Source: Epiperipatus broadwayi
Lineage: Eukaryota > Onychophora > Udeonychophora > Euonychophora > Peripatidae
Assembly (NCBI GenBank): GCA_028023455.1
Contig: JAQFVV010012668.1
Coordinates: forward strand, 1,114,001 to 1,178,000
Direction of reading: 5' to 3'
Length of the DNA stretch: 64,000 nucleotides
The position numbers were made by a program, and so were the translations under genes. Below are positions 1 to 11,460 of the stretch, piece after piece. The stretch's first letter is position 1, and every line of letters starts with the position of its first letter. The notes beneath the pieces were generated by a model. The model worked only from the letters and a program-made list of their open reading frames with translations. It made no database searches and had not been told where the DNA came from.

Positions 1-1670
1 CTTTTAATAAGATATATCTTTTAATCTGTCTGGATTAACAATTTTCCTAGAATAAGGTAAAATAAAGTAAGTGTTGTGTTTGGTCTGAATTGCAGACTCA
101 AATTGACAGTTATTAAAAATATGAACACTCAAAGTTCAGTTAATGTGATTTATTAGTATCAAATATATTTACATAATATATAATCAATAAACATAATGCC
201 ACATATATAAACTTAGTTAATGCAGGGCTGGTCATGCTCAAATGACTGGACTCACTTCTAGTGGAATGTAATAGCTTGCCTTGTGAGTTTGTACAGTGAC
301 TCTTCTGGTTGTAATAGACAGCTTGCCTTGAGTCAGCCCTAGTCATTACAGCTTCCAGACCTATTGTGGACTTGCCTCATTGTGATAGACTTATAGCATA
401 TAGACTATAATAAAAATGTTCACTGTTAGCAGTGGTTTCAATTGAGAACATGTCCCATCATTTAGGTTAGACAGATGTTCCATGCCTTACCTCTAAAAAG
501 GTTGACTAATTATTGCCAGATCCCCAACCTTACTGGCAGCAATCAGATTCAGAGAACATGACTGCCTATTGTTCATACTAACCATTGGCTGTGTTTTATT
601 ACTTTGTTTACACATTGATTAGCAGCAGTGAATGCTCAATCCAATCAGATAAGTAAGGGATCTAGACTAGTCCATTTCTGGAGGCAAGGTGAAATAGTCA
701 ATAAGCATTCTATCTCTTACACCATCAATATAAAGCTTCCATGCATATTATATAGTGCTGAGACTTAAATATTGAATGTAAATATTAAAGTGATAATTAA
801 TTTTAATATTTACAGCACATTCTACATAATCGACAGTAGAGAATCTTGTTTCAATAGTATTAAAGAAAAAAGCATTTACTGATTATTCACGTTGTTGTCA
901 TATTATTAAATATAAAAAAAATAATCAGATCTTTTTTTTCCTTTTCATTTCCTTGAAAAATATTAAACAATTTTCAATAATATTTTGTACAATGTAGCAA
1001 TAAAAGATGACTTATTCATTAAAAAAGTTAAAGTTTTCAGTTACTACTTTTTGAAATAAAATAAAAATCATGAAGTAATTAAAACAATTGACTTAAGAAA
1101 GATACAGAAACATGGTCTCATGTTAGTTTTATATAATTATAAATGTTGGCTAAATTGTATTAGTTATTTTAAATGGTAGCTCAAGTTAAATTTTAAAATG
1201 ATGATTATAAAAATTTAAAGGGCCTCCTCATAGTTTTAATCACTTTTAGAAATGGTCAAATTTTAGGGAGCTAGATTAATAGTATTGCACCTATATAACA
1301 ACATATAATTTTTAAACGCAAAAATCTAAATAATACTCATTTATTTGAATTTTCAGATAAAACTAAAATTCTAAATTAATCTTTAATAAATCCATTTTAG
1401 ATCAAAGATCTTTCCAAAAATAGTGAAACATAGTCTAATATCAACCACTGAAAAAATAAAATTCAAGATTTTCTTTCTCACTTTTATCTTCAATAAAAAC
1501 TAATTAGATATCTTTTTATCTAATAATATTGGATTGCTAATTAATTAATTCTATATAAAATCCATAAGATGGTAAGACTTTTGCTGGTGGATACATTTGA
1601 AGATCTTTTAGGCTAAATTTTATGCAAAATGATTTACCTAATTTTAATTTATTTATATACTAAGATTAGG
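1..1670. other. No gene seen; moderately A+T-rich repeat-like block then A+T-rich spacer
   Basis: The first 760 bases are visibly less A+T rich than what follows. They carry an imperfect internal repeat around the phrase CAAGGCAAGCT (seen on the minus strand near 275-290 and 320-340), so an old interspersed repeat is likely. The only open frame of note here (minus, 140-346) runs through this repeat and matches nothing I know. From about 760 to 1670 I see only A+T-rich sequence with homopolymer runs. Confidence 0.5.
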
Positions 1671-1821
1671 TAATAATTTACTAAGGCTGTAACCTTAGAA
1701 ATAAGCGTCTGAAAAATACGAAGGTAGGGACCTCTATAGGTCTTAAAACACAAACTTACGCTATGAAGAAGGATTCTCTCTTTTCTTCATAGCGTAAGGT
1801 TACAGCCTTAGTAAATTATTA
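1671..1821. mobile_element. Small hairpin element with 27-bp perfect inverted ends (MITE-like)
   Basis: Bases 1671-1697 and 1795-1821 are perfect reverse complements of each other (27 bp). Inside lies a second perfect hairpin: 1755-1770 pairs with 1783-1798 (16 bp, 12-base loop). The two hairpins share bases 1795-1798, so they are mutually exclusive folds on the right side. The size (151 bp), lack of coding capacity and terminal inverted repeats fit a MITE. I could not identify a convincing target duplication. Perfect arms in sequence that is otherwise decaying suggest a recent insertion or recent gene conversion between the arms. Confidence 0.7.
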
Positions 1822-2466
1822 CTTAATATAATAATGGGCGTTTAATAAAATTTATAATTATACTATGATTAGAAAAAATAACTAAACTCCTGTCGTATTA
1901 CCACTATATTTTTCATATTGCATATTAAAGAAACATAAATACTAATGTATATGATAAAAATACTTTTAATAGTTGTATAAACTAGTAAAAAAAACACATC
2001 AAACTTATTTTAGAGTTTTAAAATATCAATTTTTATTATTTGATTAACTGAAGGTTTCACTGTCCAAAATCTGTTAAGTGTTTAAAAACTCACAATTACT
2101 TTTTTTTTCTTATTCAACAATGGAATTTTTTTTTTTACTAATTACTCCATAATTTTTGTTGGAAAGATGAATATATATATTTAAGTCATAGATTTTTTTA
2201 TTATATATAGTTTTAAGCGAAACAGAATTATAAAATATTAAAAAGCAATAAAAAAGATTTGTTTGTATTCAAATTATTAAAGTAATTTTGCCTAAATTGC
2301 ACAAAAAATAAGCTGCATTTATAATTAAATGCTTACAGAAAAAAATAAAGCACATTTCATTTCCATTCTAGAATTATGTGGATTCACAAAAAGATTTCTA
2401 ATAAAACTGCTTAAAATATCATACAATAAATACTTTTAATTTAGACTTTTTTTTTCATGTGTCAAA

Positions 2467-2537
2467 GCGTTAATCGGGAAGTGAACTCGGGCCAGTTGCT
2501 TAGAAGACAGTTATGCTAACTACAAGGCCACCAACGC
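2467..2537 (-). tRNA. tRNA-Gly-like sequence (pseudogene or SINE head)
   Basis: Read on the minus strand, these 71 bases follow the eukaryotic tRNA-Gly pattern. The acceptor stem GCGTTGG pairs with TTAACGC (two G-T wobbles), and there is a D-arm like GGCCTTGTAGTTAGC and an anticodon loop CTTCTAA. The anticodon reads TCT where a glycine tRNA would have TCC, and the anticodon and T stems each contain mismatches. It is therefore probably not a working tRNA gene. The T loop TTCACTT and the 3' flank TTTGACACATGAAA are shared with the copy at 59477-59547, so both descend from one retroposed or SINE-like source. Confidence 0.65.
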
Positions 2538-2540
2538 TTG

Positions 2541-4574
2541 ATTAATTTACTTTTGTTTAAAAAATATTATCAAAAATAAAACATGCAGTTGTATTTCTTT
2601 ATAACGGAATCAATTGATGTCAAAACTTAAAACAAAACCGAATTATTCATTAAAAAACATACAAAAACGAAAAAAAAAAATTCAGAATATACAAATAATA
2701 AAACGAAAAACGGTTAACACTGCAACAAATATTATACTATTTAATACAAAAAAGCTTCTTTCACCAATATTTATTATCCTAATACATATATAAATCAATA
2801 TTTTTTAACAGATATAATTGTTTAAATATTTTTAATATGTGGAAATATTAAAATAGTTTTTACTTGTTTACAGTTTATTATTTTCATTAATTACTATCTA
2901 TTGATATCCGACAGTGATTTTTATATAAAAATATAACAGATAATTCCATATATTAAGAAATATTTAAACATATATATATATATTGTTGTAAGCATTTACA
3001 GAGCATTATCCATTGTGGCATATATTATTGAAATGCAATTTTATCACCTTTCACTATCTTTTTATTATATACATTATTCTGCAATGAAAAAAAATTACAA
3101 CTTTATATTTAGTAGTATATAGAACAATAACCTTATTGCATATTAATGGAATTATTTTCCACCATTATGTAATATTTATTTGATAAGAGAGGAAAAGTTG
3201 TAGTTTAAAAAAAATCTAGATATTGTCATCTATAAAGATTTATAAGCATTAACAACAATAAAGATGTATAGAGAGGAAGGTAAAAAGCTTTTATATTAAA
3301 TAAGAAAATAATTGATTGTACAACTTTCTTCAGGTTTATTTTTTATTTATATGCAAAAAACAAAATTGTGGATTATATTTATTTTTATTTCCAAGAGTAT
3401 TTGTGTTTTAAAATTAAAAAGATGGACTAACAATTACGCATGTTTCTCATTGTGGTTTTGTTCTTTAAAAATCTATTATTATTACATAAGATAATAAAAC
3501 TAATGCATTAAATGGAAAAATTTGAATAGGTACAGTATATATGGACCTATCGTGTCCCTTAGATATAGTTGACCATATTTTTTTTTATTATAAAAATAAA
3601 GGCAATACTTTTGGATTAATTAAAAATTAATATAGGAATATTTTAAAAAGGAATTCAAACTCCTCTTCTGTTTAATATATATATAGACAGACAATACAAA
3701 TAAATAAAAAATATTTATTTATTTATACAAATTGGCATAGTCATTTTACAAAAAAAAAAAAAAAAAAAACTTGAATGGGTTTGCAAAAAGATGCAAAATA
3801 GTGAAATGATTATAAATATTAGTAAATACTATCTTATTTTATTATTAAATAATCCAAAAATAATAGAAGGGAAATATAATTTATATAGAGTTTATAAAAT
3901 CGAAGAATTTGCATAAAGATTTAAGAATGTACTTTGAAAATAACTCTTCACTTAAATTATATTATGTTTAAAAAATAAAAAAAGGTTTTAAACTAAATGT
4001 CTATATATATTAAGAAAAAATATATTTTTATCATCACAAAAATATTTTATTCAATTCATTGGTATTACTTACTTTCCATTATAGTTCCAAAATAAGATTA
4101 GGGATAAAATAACATTACAAATAAGTTTCTTTTAAATGTATATTTATATTGTCTAATATTAAACTTGTTTTGTTTTTTTTAATGAAAAAAAAGATCAAAT
4201 AAATAAAGATATAAATATATTTAGTAAATAATATAATTAAAATGATATAATTACCTCTAATACTGTCTACAAAACTGAATTACATAATGTTGAAAAAGTT
4301 AAAAAAAACTTATATATTTGAATAAACATATAAGGGATCAAATTATCTATATATATTTTTCCTATAATGCTTAAGATGACAAGAATTTAACAACTTGATA
4401 TTTCATAATAACTTAGATATAAAAATTTTCAACTTAATAAGAAATTTTCAAAATTGATAGAATTATAAATTATTAAATATTTATGAATGAATAACATCCT
4501 TTAAATACTAATATTGTATAGATAGATAGTTTCAATAAAAAAAAATGAAATTTTGAAAGAATACATACAAATGA
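2541..4574. other. A+T-rich spacer, no gene seen
   Basis: Two kilobases of A+T-rich sequence with short homopolymers, including a run of about 20 A at 3750-3769 that could be an old retroposon tail. The 60-residue open frame at 3312-3494 (plus) has a composition set by A/T-rich codons and no recognisable motif. I see no RNA gene and no repeat boundary. Confidence 0.5.
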
Positions 4575-5990
4575 AATATTTTAAATGGAGAAGTGAGGCC
4601 TGCAATTAAATTTGATAAAAGAAAGGAAAAGATCCAGAAAATGATAAAATTATTATTAATATCTTTAAAAAAGCTGATGAATAATAATAATAAAAAATGT
4701 TGGTAAAACTATATATCAAATGTCTAAATGAGAAAGATGTATCATATGATTGGAAGAATTAATATTTTTAAAAATAGATAAAAATATAAAAAAATAGAGA
4801 CTTTGTTATTCTTTTATTAGTTCTATACAAAATCTTTATTAAGATAACTACAACTTGTCTACAACAAACTTTTGAATGAAATGAACAAAAACAAGTTGCA
4901 TTTAAAAGTGATTTTAATGCAGTGGGGGCATATCCAAATAATGAGAGAAGTTATGGAAAGGACAAATGAATAAGTTGTCATTATGCTTTGGATTTGTAAA
5001 TTATAAAAAGACATTTGATTTATAAACATTTCTACAATGATTTACATTTTGAATCATTTAGATAGAAATTCAGGATAATATCATTAATCTGAAAATTTTT
5101 TAATATAATTCAAAAGCAATGTTTAGATTACAAGGTAGTACAAAAACAATTAACATTGATGAGGATGAATGACAAGATCATTCTAAGATATTTCTAAAAC
5201 TTTTTATAAAAATTTTGCAAAAAGTATTTTATAGATTAAAATGAAAAGCTAAGGGATTATAATACATGAGACTATTTAAATCATCTGGATTTTGCAAAAG
5301 AGGTGTTTGTTTTGCAAATTATGCTTTAGTGCTCCAGATAACATTTCAGAAGGCATCAGATAAAAGTAAGAAACTAGGAATAAAAATAAATATTAAAATG
5401 AGTAAAATTATGGTACATAAATTTTCTCAGAAGAAGAAAATAAAAATTAATAAATATGAATTAGAAGAAGTTAATAACTATAAGTACATTAGTCAGATAA
5501 TGAATATAGATAAAAATATAAGATAAAATTAATCTTAAAACTAAATTTGGATAAAGTGCTTTTAGCAGAAATTACTTAGTATATTAAAATAAAATATGCT
5601 TATGTGTTTGAAAATAAATTATTTTAAAAGGTGTGTTTCATTAATTCTTACTTATAGATCTGAAATTTGGACACTTAATAGAAGAGCAATATAGAGATTC
5701 TAGACCAATTAAATATATATATATATAACAAAATTTACATGTGAAAGAATAAACTGGTCTAACTGACATCATTGAAATAAATAAGAGACAAGGTGGAACT
5801 GGGCTAGACATATTGATAGAAGAGATGATAACAAACAAGTAGATGAAGTTTTAAATTGGATATCAAAATATTGTAAAAAATCTAGAAAAAAATCTCACGT
5901 GAGATAGTTACATGGAGCAATAAAATTTTCTGGGCAATAGAAAGAAAAGCTATGAATCAAATCGATTAAACTTGAAAAAATTCTCATCTT
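4575..5990 (+). pseudogene. RTE-type LINE relic, reverse transcriptase part (family R, copy D)
   Basis: This plus-strand stretch matches, with many frameshifts and stops, the reverse transcriptase half of the better copy at 9356-11460. It starts near the GKAPGNDG equivalent (GKDPENDK, about 4620). It continues through the KLYTKCLNDKDV region (KLYIKCLNEKDV, about 4700), the motif A region (GFVNYKKTFD, about 4990; the catalytic Asp reads Asn) and the post-palm region in the open frame 5266-5526 (KLGIKINIKMSKIMVHKF, then NNYKYISQIMN). The frame of GHIARRDDN is recognisable near 5805-5835. It is far from functional. The 3' limit near 5990 is approximate. I see no clear target duplication. Confidence 0.75.
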
Positions 5991-5999
5991 TGATTAATA

Positions 6000-6640
6000 A
6001 TACTTTTAAAATTTGAAAATATCTTTACAGTACAACAATTACTTGCTCTCCCATCAGGTGTTAAAAGTAGATAGAAGTCAGTCATTATGAATCAATGTAT
6101 GAAGTTTACTTTAAAATGCATGCATAAGGACAAATGTGGAGCTGAGTTTCTATATTAGTGGACAGTTATGATATGATAACATTGAGAATAGGGATACACT
6201 GATAATATTTCAAAAAAAAATATATATATATTGTACCGGTTGAAAATGTATGTCCATCCAACAAGATTTAGAATCTAAGCAAAAGTACCCTGAATCCAAT
6301 TATGCTCGAGATACACAGATCAGGAGCAATCATGAATTCTAACCTATTTGCCCATTCCCTAAATCTACAACACTACACCAACCTATGGTGATACCACATG
6401 AATTTATTCTCTCCCAGCCTGGTGTTATAACATTTGCATGAGAACTCAATTGGTGATGATGATGATGATGAGAGATTGAGTGAATCCAAGATATGTAAAA
6501 AGATACGTAAATATATTACAGAGATTTGAACACACTGGATTAAATTTAAAATATGAATATTTATTTTGACAAAATTCAAGATGATTTTATTTAAATAATC
6601 AACTTCACACAGTTTAAACTATTTTAAGGACAAATATTTG
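6000..6640. repeat. Unassigned stretch ending in a short (GAT)n tract
   Basis: A less A+T-rich block at about 6230-6450 ends in GAT repeats at 6453-6470. A LINE or SINE 3' end often looks like this, and family R ends in the same triplet at 9357-9371. I could not match the body to any other copy in the window. Confidence 0.3.
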
Positions 6641-9350
6641 ATACGCTTGATTCAATTATTTTATTTTAACAAATATCAATCTAGTGCAGCTTCACAATAC
6701 TGAATGTATATTTGGAAATAGGATTTTATTTAAGGTTGCAAAAACAGATTTATCTGGGTGGTTGGAGGACATTTTATATCTTTAAAAAAAGATATAAAGA
6801 TGTGATCATAGGGATTCACTGTTTATACAACTTTAATAGAATGCCATTGGCATTTGATACATAACTTTATTTTTATTCATAGCATTTATTTATAACAATT
6901 AAATAAGGATACATTCTGATCTGTAAGTATATTAAAAACATTTATTTATTCTACATTTTTGACATTTAACGATCAAATATTGCAAAACTCTATAACCATG
7001 GGAATGGCTTATTTCAATAAAGGGGAGGGCAGCTTTGAGAGGTTGGATCTAAAACTCCAACAAAAAATATATTTAAAGAAACAAACATTTCATTATCACA
7101 CATCATTATGATTTACTTTGTTAAACAGGCTATGAAATGAAATATAAGAAATTGCGGTACTAGCATCATGTCAGTAAAAAAGAAAGTGGCAACTTCGGCT
7201 GAGAAAATGTCATTCTTTGATTTTAAGGTGGTATACCAGCTTGAGGCCGAGCAGTATTGAAAGGAAAGGTAGATAGGAAGTTGCTATGGTTCCGGATTAC
7301 AGTAAGTCCATACAGAGCTTCAACTACACTAACCAGCATGTTCCAGGGAATAGACTTATAGCCCTGTTTCAAATGGAAGGCTTCAAATCTTCTGGAGTGA
7401 GATACAAACAGAAATGAGCAGAATAGAATTATATTCTTTGAAAGAAGAATGACAAATGAAGATCAAGACTCCCCAGAATAAGCTGTGGGTGAATCAGATC
7501 AAAGCCCTATGTGGCTCAATAATAATTTCTGGCATATGCCAGTAACGCTATTATAAGAATATGAAATTATTGGGTTTGAATACTAACATAAAGCCTTAAG
7601 TATTTTACCAAATACATAATCAATACGTTAAAATAATGACCCATGTAAGATAAAGTCATTCATCAGAAGTTAAAACTATAATAAATGAAGTGTGGATCTC
7701 TACCCCTTCTTGAATCAATATTATTTTAACATATAAAAAAAACTAAAATTTGTGCACTTAAAAGTGCAAATAACAAAATAATATTTGGTCACTAGCCTTT
7801 GGCAATGATGATTGAAATAAAGAAATCAATAAATTAACAGACACCAAGATCCACCCCAGATTAAAAAGTATTTATACATTTTGAATAAATTTATGATAAA
7901 ATATTTTTTTAAAAATATATATTCATTTAAAAGACAAAGTCAATCTTACAAGCTATTTAGAAATAAAGACATGAAATAATTAATTACCCCCCCCCTCTAT
8001 TCCACAGCAGGATATAGAAGTTCATAAGACTGGGTTTGATCAGCATTCACAAATAAAAATCAAGTGAAAAATATAAAAATATTAAAAATAAATTATAACC
8101 ACACTAAATTATAAGAATAATAAGCATAAGTTGGATGAACGATTTTATGGTGAGATTTAGGTTGTAGAGAATCGATAAAAGAAAATAATTATTAATTTAA
8201 CATACTCGCCAATTAGCGAGTTAAAGAGATTCAACATAAAGAGAACATTAATTTTAAAAAGTTAGGAGTTAGAATTCAGGTAGATTATAATGACTTTGGG
8301 CTTGTTACCTCATGGTTCTATGGAATGAAGTATGGATGAATCTTCTGTGGAAGGCGGCATACTTTGATTTTTGTGGCAGGCAGATTTGACTTAAGCTAAC
8401 AAACATGTTTCTTGGTTTTGGTGGTTCTCTGATGACAAAGAGTCAGGCTGAAGATGAAAGAAAAGGTGGCTTAGGTCTCTCTACCCCAAAACCATTTCAA
8501 AAATCAATAAGATGTGAAGTCAGTTTAGCAGCAATTGACCAAACTCTAACACAATAGATTTTTAGCCCCATTTATACAAGTTTTGAGTAATTTAAAGAAT
8601 GTTTTTAATTAAACTTTTGAACTCAAACGGAATCCTGAATCTACAGAAATATTTTCTCTATTGTTAGTGGAGATGCAATCTCTAGATAACTGTCCAAAAA
8701 TAAATTCAAATCAATTTCCAGAATGGAAATAGATTTGATAAAAATGTTAATAGCTAACTTAAAATCAATCAGCTTTGTTTTAAATTTTACTTTCATTTAC
8801 TTTGATTTAAAAATTCCTTTTAAAACCATGAAACAAACTAATGTTCCCACCCCTAATAATTACTCATGGACAGTTAACGGTTGCATCTTCCATCTTGAAT
8901 TTTTATGTAATTATATAAAATAAATAAATTACAAAGTATTAAAAATATAAGTAAAAAAAAAAAAAAATTTAAAAGATACAAAATTATTGACAGTATTTAG
9001 TATTTTTAATTATATATATATGCTACTGTAATATATGTATATATCTGAGTCGCATCTATTGAAGTTAATATTTAAAATAATTTTTAAAAAAAATATTTAA
9101 GATTTATATTTATAAATCTCATAGACGCTTCTCAGAAATAAACATATGACAAAAAGGAGCAGGCAGGGTGAAATGTGAGTTTAGTGGTAGAATAGTGAAG
9201 CTGGATCTTAAATTAAGATCGACTGCTTCAATATATATACACATGCTTATAATACATGACATTTTAATTGAAAAGAAAAAGTAAATCAGAAGTAATCAAA
9301 ACTGAAAATATTCTTGAAGAGTATTATTGCTTTATTTTTTTAGAATCTTC
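6641..9350. other. No gene recognised; two lower-A+T islands
   Basis: Islands at about 7170-7560 and 8280-8560 are clearly less A+T rich than their surroundings and look like old interspersed repeats. I find no long open frame, no reverse transcriptase or transposase motif, and no second copy in this window. A small palindrome, ACTCGC...GCGAGT, sits at 8204-8221. The open frame at 8723-8923 has no recognisable features. Confidence 0.4.
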
Positions 9351-9355
9351 ATTAA

Positions 9356-11460
9356 TCATCATCATCATCATTATCAACCATTATCAATCCACTGCAGGAT
9401 GAAGGTCTCTCCAAGTTTAATCCATCTTCTCCGATCTTTAGCTTCTCTTCTCCACATCACCCCTACACATTTTCTTATTTCATATATCTTACATGTGGTC
9501 TCCTTCTGGGTCTTTTACAATCTCTTGGAATCCAGTTTAAAATTTCAATTGTCCATCTATTATCATCTCTTCTAGCAATATGTCCAGCCCAACTCCACTT
9601 CAATCTTTTAATTTTTTTCAATGAGGTCAGTAACACCTGTTTGTTCTCTTACCCATACATTGCGTTTTCGATCTCTTCTTGTTACTCCCAACATACATCT
9701 CTCCATACTTCTTTGAGTGGTCTGAAGTCTCTGTATTGATCTTCTATTAAGTGTCCAAGTCTCAGATCCATAAGTAAGAACTGGTAAAACACATTTGTTA
9801 AAAAACATTCTTTTCAAACACATAGGCATATTTCCTTTTAATATCAAGTTATTTCTACCAAAAGCACTCCAACCAAGTTTAATTCTATGATTAATTTCCT
9901 CTATTATGTTTCCATCTGTATTAATAATCTGACCAAGGTATTTGTAACTCTTAACTTCTTCTAATTCATCATAATCAATCTTTATTTTCATATTTTGAGC
10001 AAATCGATTAAACATTACTTTAGTCTTTTTAACATTTATCTTTAGTCCTACTTTCCTACTTTCATCTGATAACTCCTGCAACATTTGCTGCAGCTTGGAA
10101 GCATTATTTGCAAAAACAACTACATCATCTGCGAAATCTAAATGACTTAAATAATCTCCATTTACTTTCACTCCTTTAGTTTCCCATTTTAATCCACAAA
10201 ATACCTCTTGCAGCACTGCTGTAAAAAGTTTTGGAGATATGGAGTCACCTTGTCTTACACCTTTCTCAATGTTGACTTTCCCAGTATCATTATGTAATCT
10301 AATTGTTGCTGTTGCATTTTTATAAATATTCTTTAAAATATGACAATATCCTGGATCTATACCTTGATGATCCAATGCTTTAATCACTGAAGAAATGTTT
10401 ATAGAATCAAATGCCTTTTCATAATCTACAAATCCAAAACATAATGACAACTCATATTCATTTGTCCTTTCTATAACTTCTCTCAATACTTGAATATGAT
10501 CTACTGTACTAAAACCACTTTTAAATCCAGCTTGTTCTCTTGGTTGGTGAAAATCCAAGGTTCTCTGTAGACGAGTTGTAATTATTTTGGTAAAAATTTT
10601 ATATAAAACTGATAAAAGGCTAATAGGTCTGTAATTTCTAATATCTTCTTTATCATCTTTTTTAAATATTAATATTATTACTGCATTCTTCCAATCATCC
10701 GGTACATCTTTATCATTTAGACATTTGGTATATAACTTTGCTAATATTTTTTCTGTTTCTTCACCTGCTTCTTTTAATATATCAATTATAATTCCATCAT
10801 TACCTGGAGCCTTTCCTTTTTTCATACATTTAATTGCATTTCTCACTTCTTCATTTAAAATTCTGGGCAATTCGGAAGATGTAATAGATATAGGAGGTAC
10901 TTGTTCTTTATTACTATATAATTCTTGATAAAAATCTTCTACCAATTTCATAATGTCATCCCTCTTTTTAGTAATAATTCCATCTTTTTTCCTTATTGCA
11001 GATATAAATTTCCTACCAATACCAAAATGTTGTTTTACATTCTTAAGACTTTTATTTTCTTCTACAGCATTTCTTGCTAGTTCACAGTTATACTTTCTTA
11101 TATCATTTTCAACTCTTTTCCGCACCATTTTACAAAATTCGAGATATTCAATTCTTTTTAATGCATCATTCTTGCATATCTTCATATTCCTTCTTTTCTT
11201 CATAAGTTCTCTAGTCTCAGTAGAAATTTTATTAGTCAATTGCTGCTTTTTTCTACCAGCTATCTTTGTTGCAGTTTTTAAAAGTGTATCAGTTATTTTC
11301 ATATTAATTTCATTCAAATCTGAATCATGTTCAAAATCTACTAATACTTGAAACCGATTTGTAAGTTCTAATTTAAATTCATTAGAATGTATCTGAAGAT
11401 TAGGAATATCAACTGTAAATATAGTTTTTCTTAATAATTTTTGTCTCTCTAGTAATAGTA
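9356..11460 (-). mobile_element. 5'-truncated RTE-type LINE retrotransposon (family R, copy A)
   Basis: On the minus strand this element reads from a truncated 5' end near 11460 to a 3' end made of ATG/GAT triplets (seen on plus as CATCATCATCATCATTA at 9357-9373). The triplet tail, the short 3' untranslated region and the protein sequence fit the RTE clade of non-LTR retrotransposons. The apurinic-type endonuclease half is missing here but is present in copies B and C. This is the best-preserved protein-coding sequence of the window. No convincing target-site duplication was found. Confidence 0.85.
9608..11458 (-). CDS. Reverse transcriptase of RTE-type LINE, 5'-truncated, one frameshift near the end
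   Basis: Makes cDNA from the element's own RNA at a nicked genomic target (known role of the family). The open frame runs past the first start-like codon (TTG at 11317) up to about 11458. There it encodes a linker (FKLELTNRFQVL) typical of the region between endonuclease and reverse transcriptase, so the true start has been lost by truncation. Counting from 11317: GKAPGNDG at residues 168-175, NYRPISLLSVLYK at 228-240, motif A FVDYEKAFDS at 296-305, motif B RQGDSISP at 355-362, motif C FADD at 395-398, motif D GLKINVKKTKVM at 424-435, YKYLGQII at 458-465. All catalytic aspartates are present. The frame stops after LIEKN in a run of seven A. One frame over, the usual C-terminal block WAGHIARRDDNRW follows, so a single indel interrupts the end. 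Confidence 0.88.
   Translation of the reverse strand, partial: LLLERQKLLRKTIFTVDIPNLQIHSNEFKLELTNRFQVLVDFEHDSDLNEINMKITDTLLKTATKIAGRKKQQLTNKISTETRELMKKRRNMKICKNDALKRIEYLEFCKMVRKRVENDIRKYNCELARNAVEENKSLKNVKQHFGIGRKFISAIRKKDGIITKKRDDIMKLVEDFYQELYSNKEQVPPISITSSELPRILNEEVRNAIKCMKKGKAPGNDGIIIDILKEAGEETEKILAKLYTKCLNDKDVPDDWKNAVIILIFKKDDKEDIRNYRPISLLSVLYKIFTKIITTRLQRTLDFHQPREQAGFKSGFSTVDHIQVLREVIERTNEYELSLCFGFVDYEKAFDSINISSVIKALDHQGIDPGYCHILKNIYKNATATIRLHNDTGKVNIEKGVRQGDSISPKLFTAVLQEVFCGLKWETKGVKVNGDYLSHLDFADDVVVFANNASKLQQMLQELSDESRKVGLKINVKKTKVMFNRFAQNMKIKIDYDELEEVKSYKYLGQIINTDGNIIEEINHRIKLGWSAFGRNNLILKGNMPMCLKRMFFNKCVLPVLTYGSETWTLNRRSIQRLQTTQRSMERCMLGVTRRDRKRNVWVREQTGVTDLIEKN

Noticed and set aside
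3312-3494. Short hydrophobic open frames scattered in A+T-rich DNA (also 15557-15793, 29078-29338, 46138-46359, 62070-62300)
   Set aside because: Their residues (Phe, Ile, Tyr, Lys, Asn) follow base composition; no motif or context supports expression.
8204-8221. Palindrome ACTCGC-CAATTA-GCGAGT as an operator or terminator
   Set aside because: Only six paired bases, no gene nearby, and eukaryotic context.
10725-11351. Plus-strand open frames of 67 and 132 residues
   Set aside because: They are antisense shadows of the minus-strand reverse transcriptase at 9608-11458.
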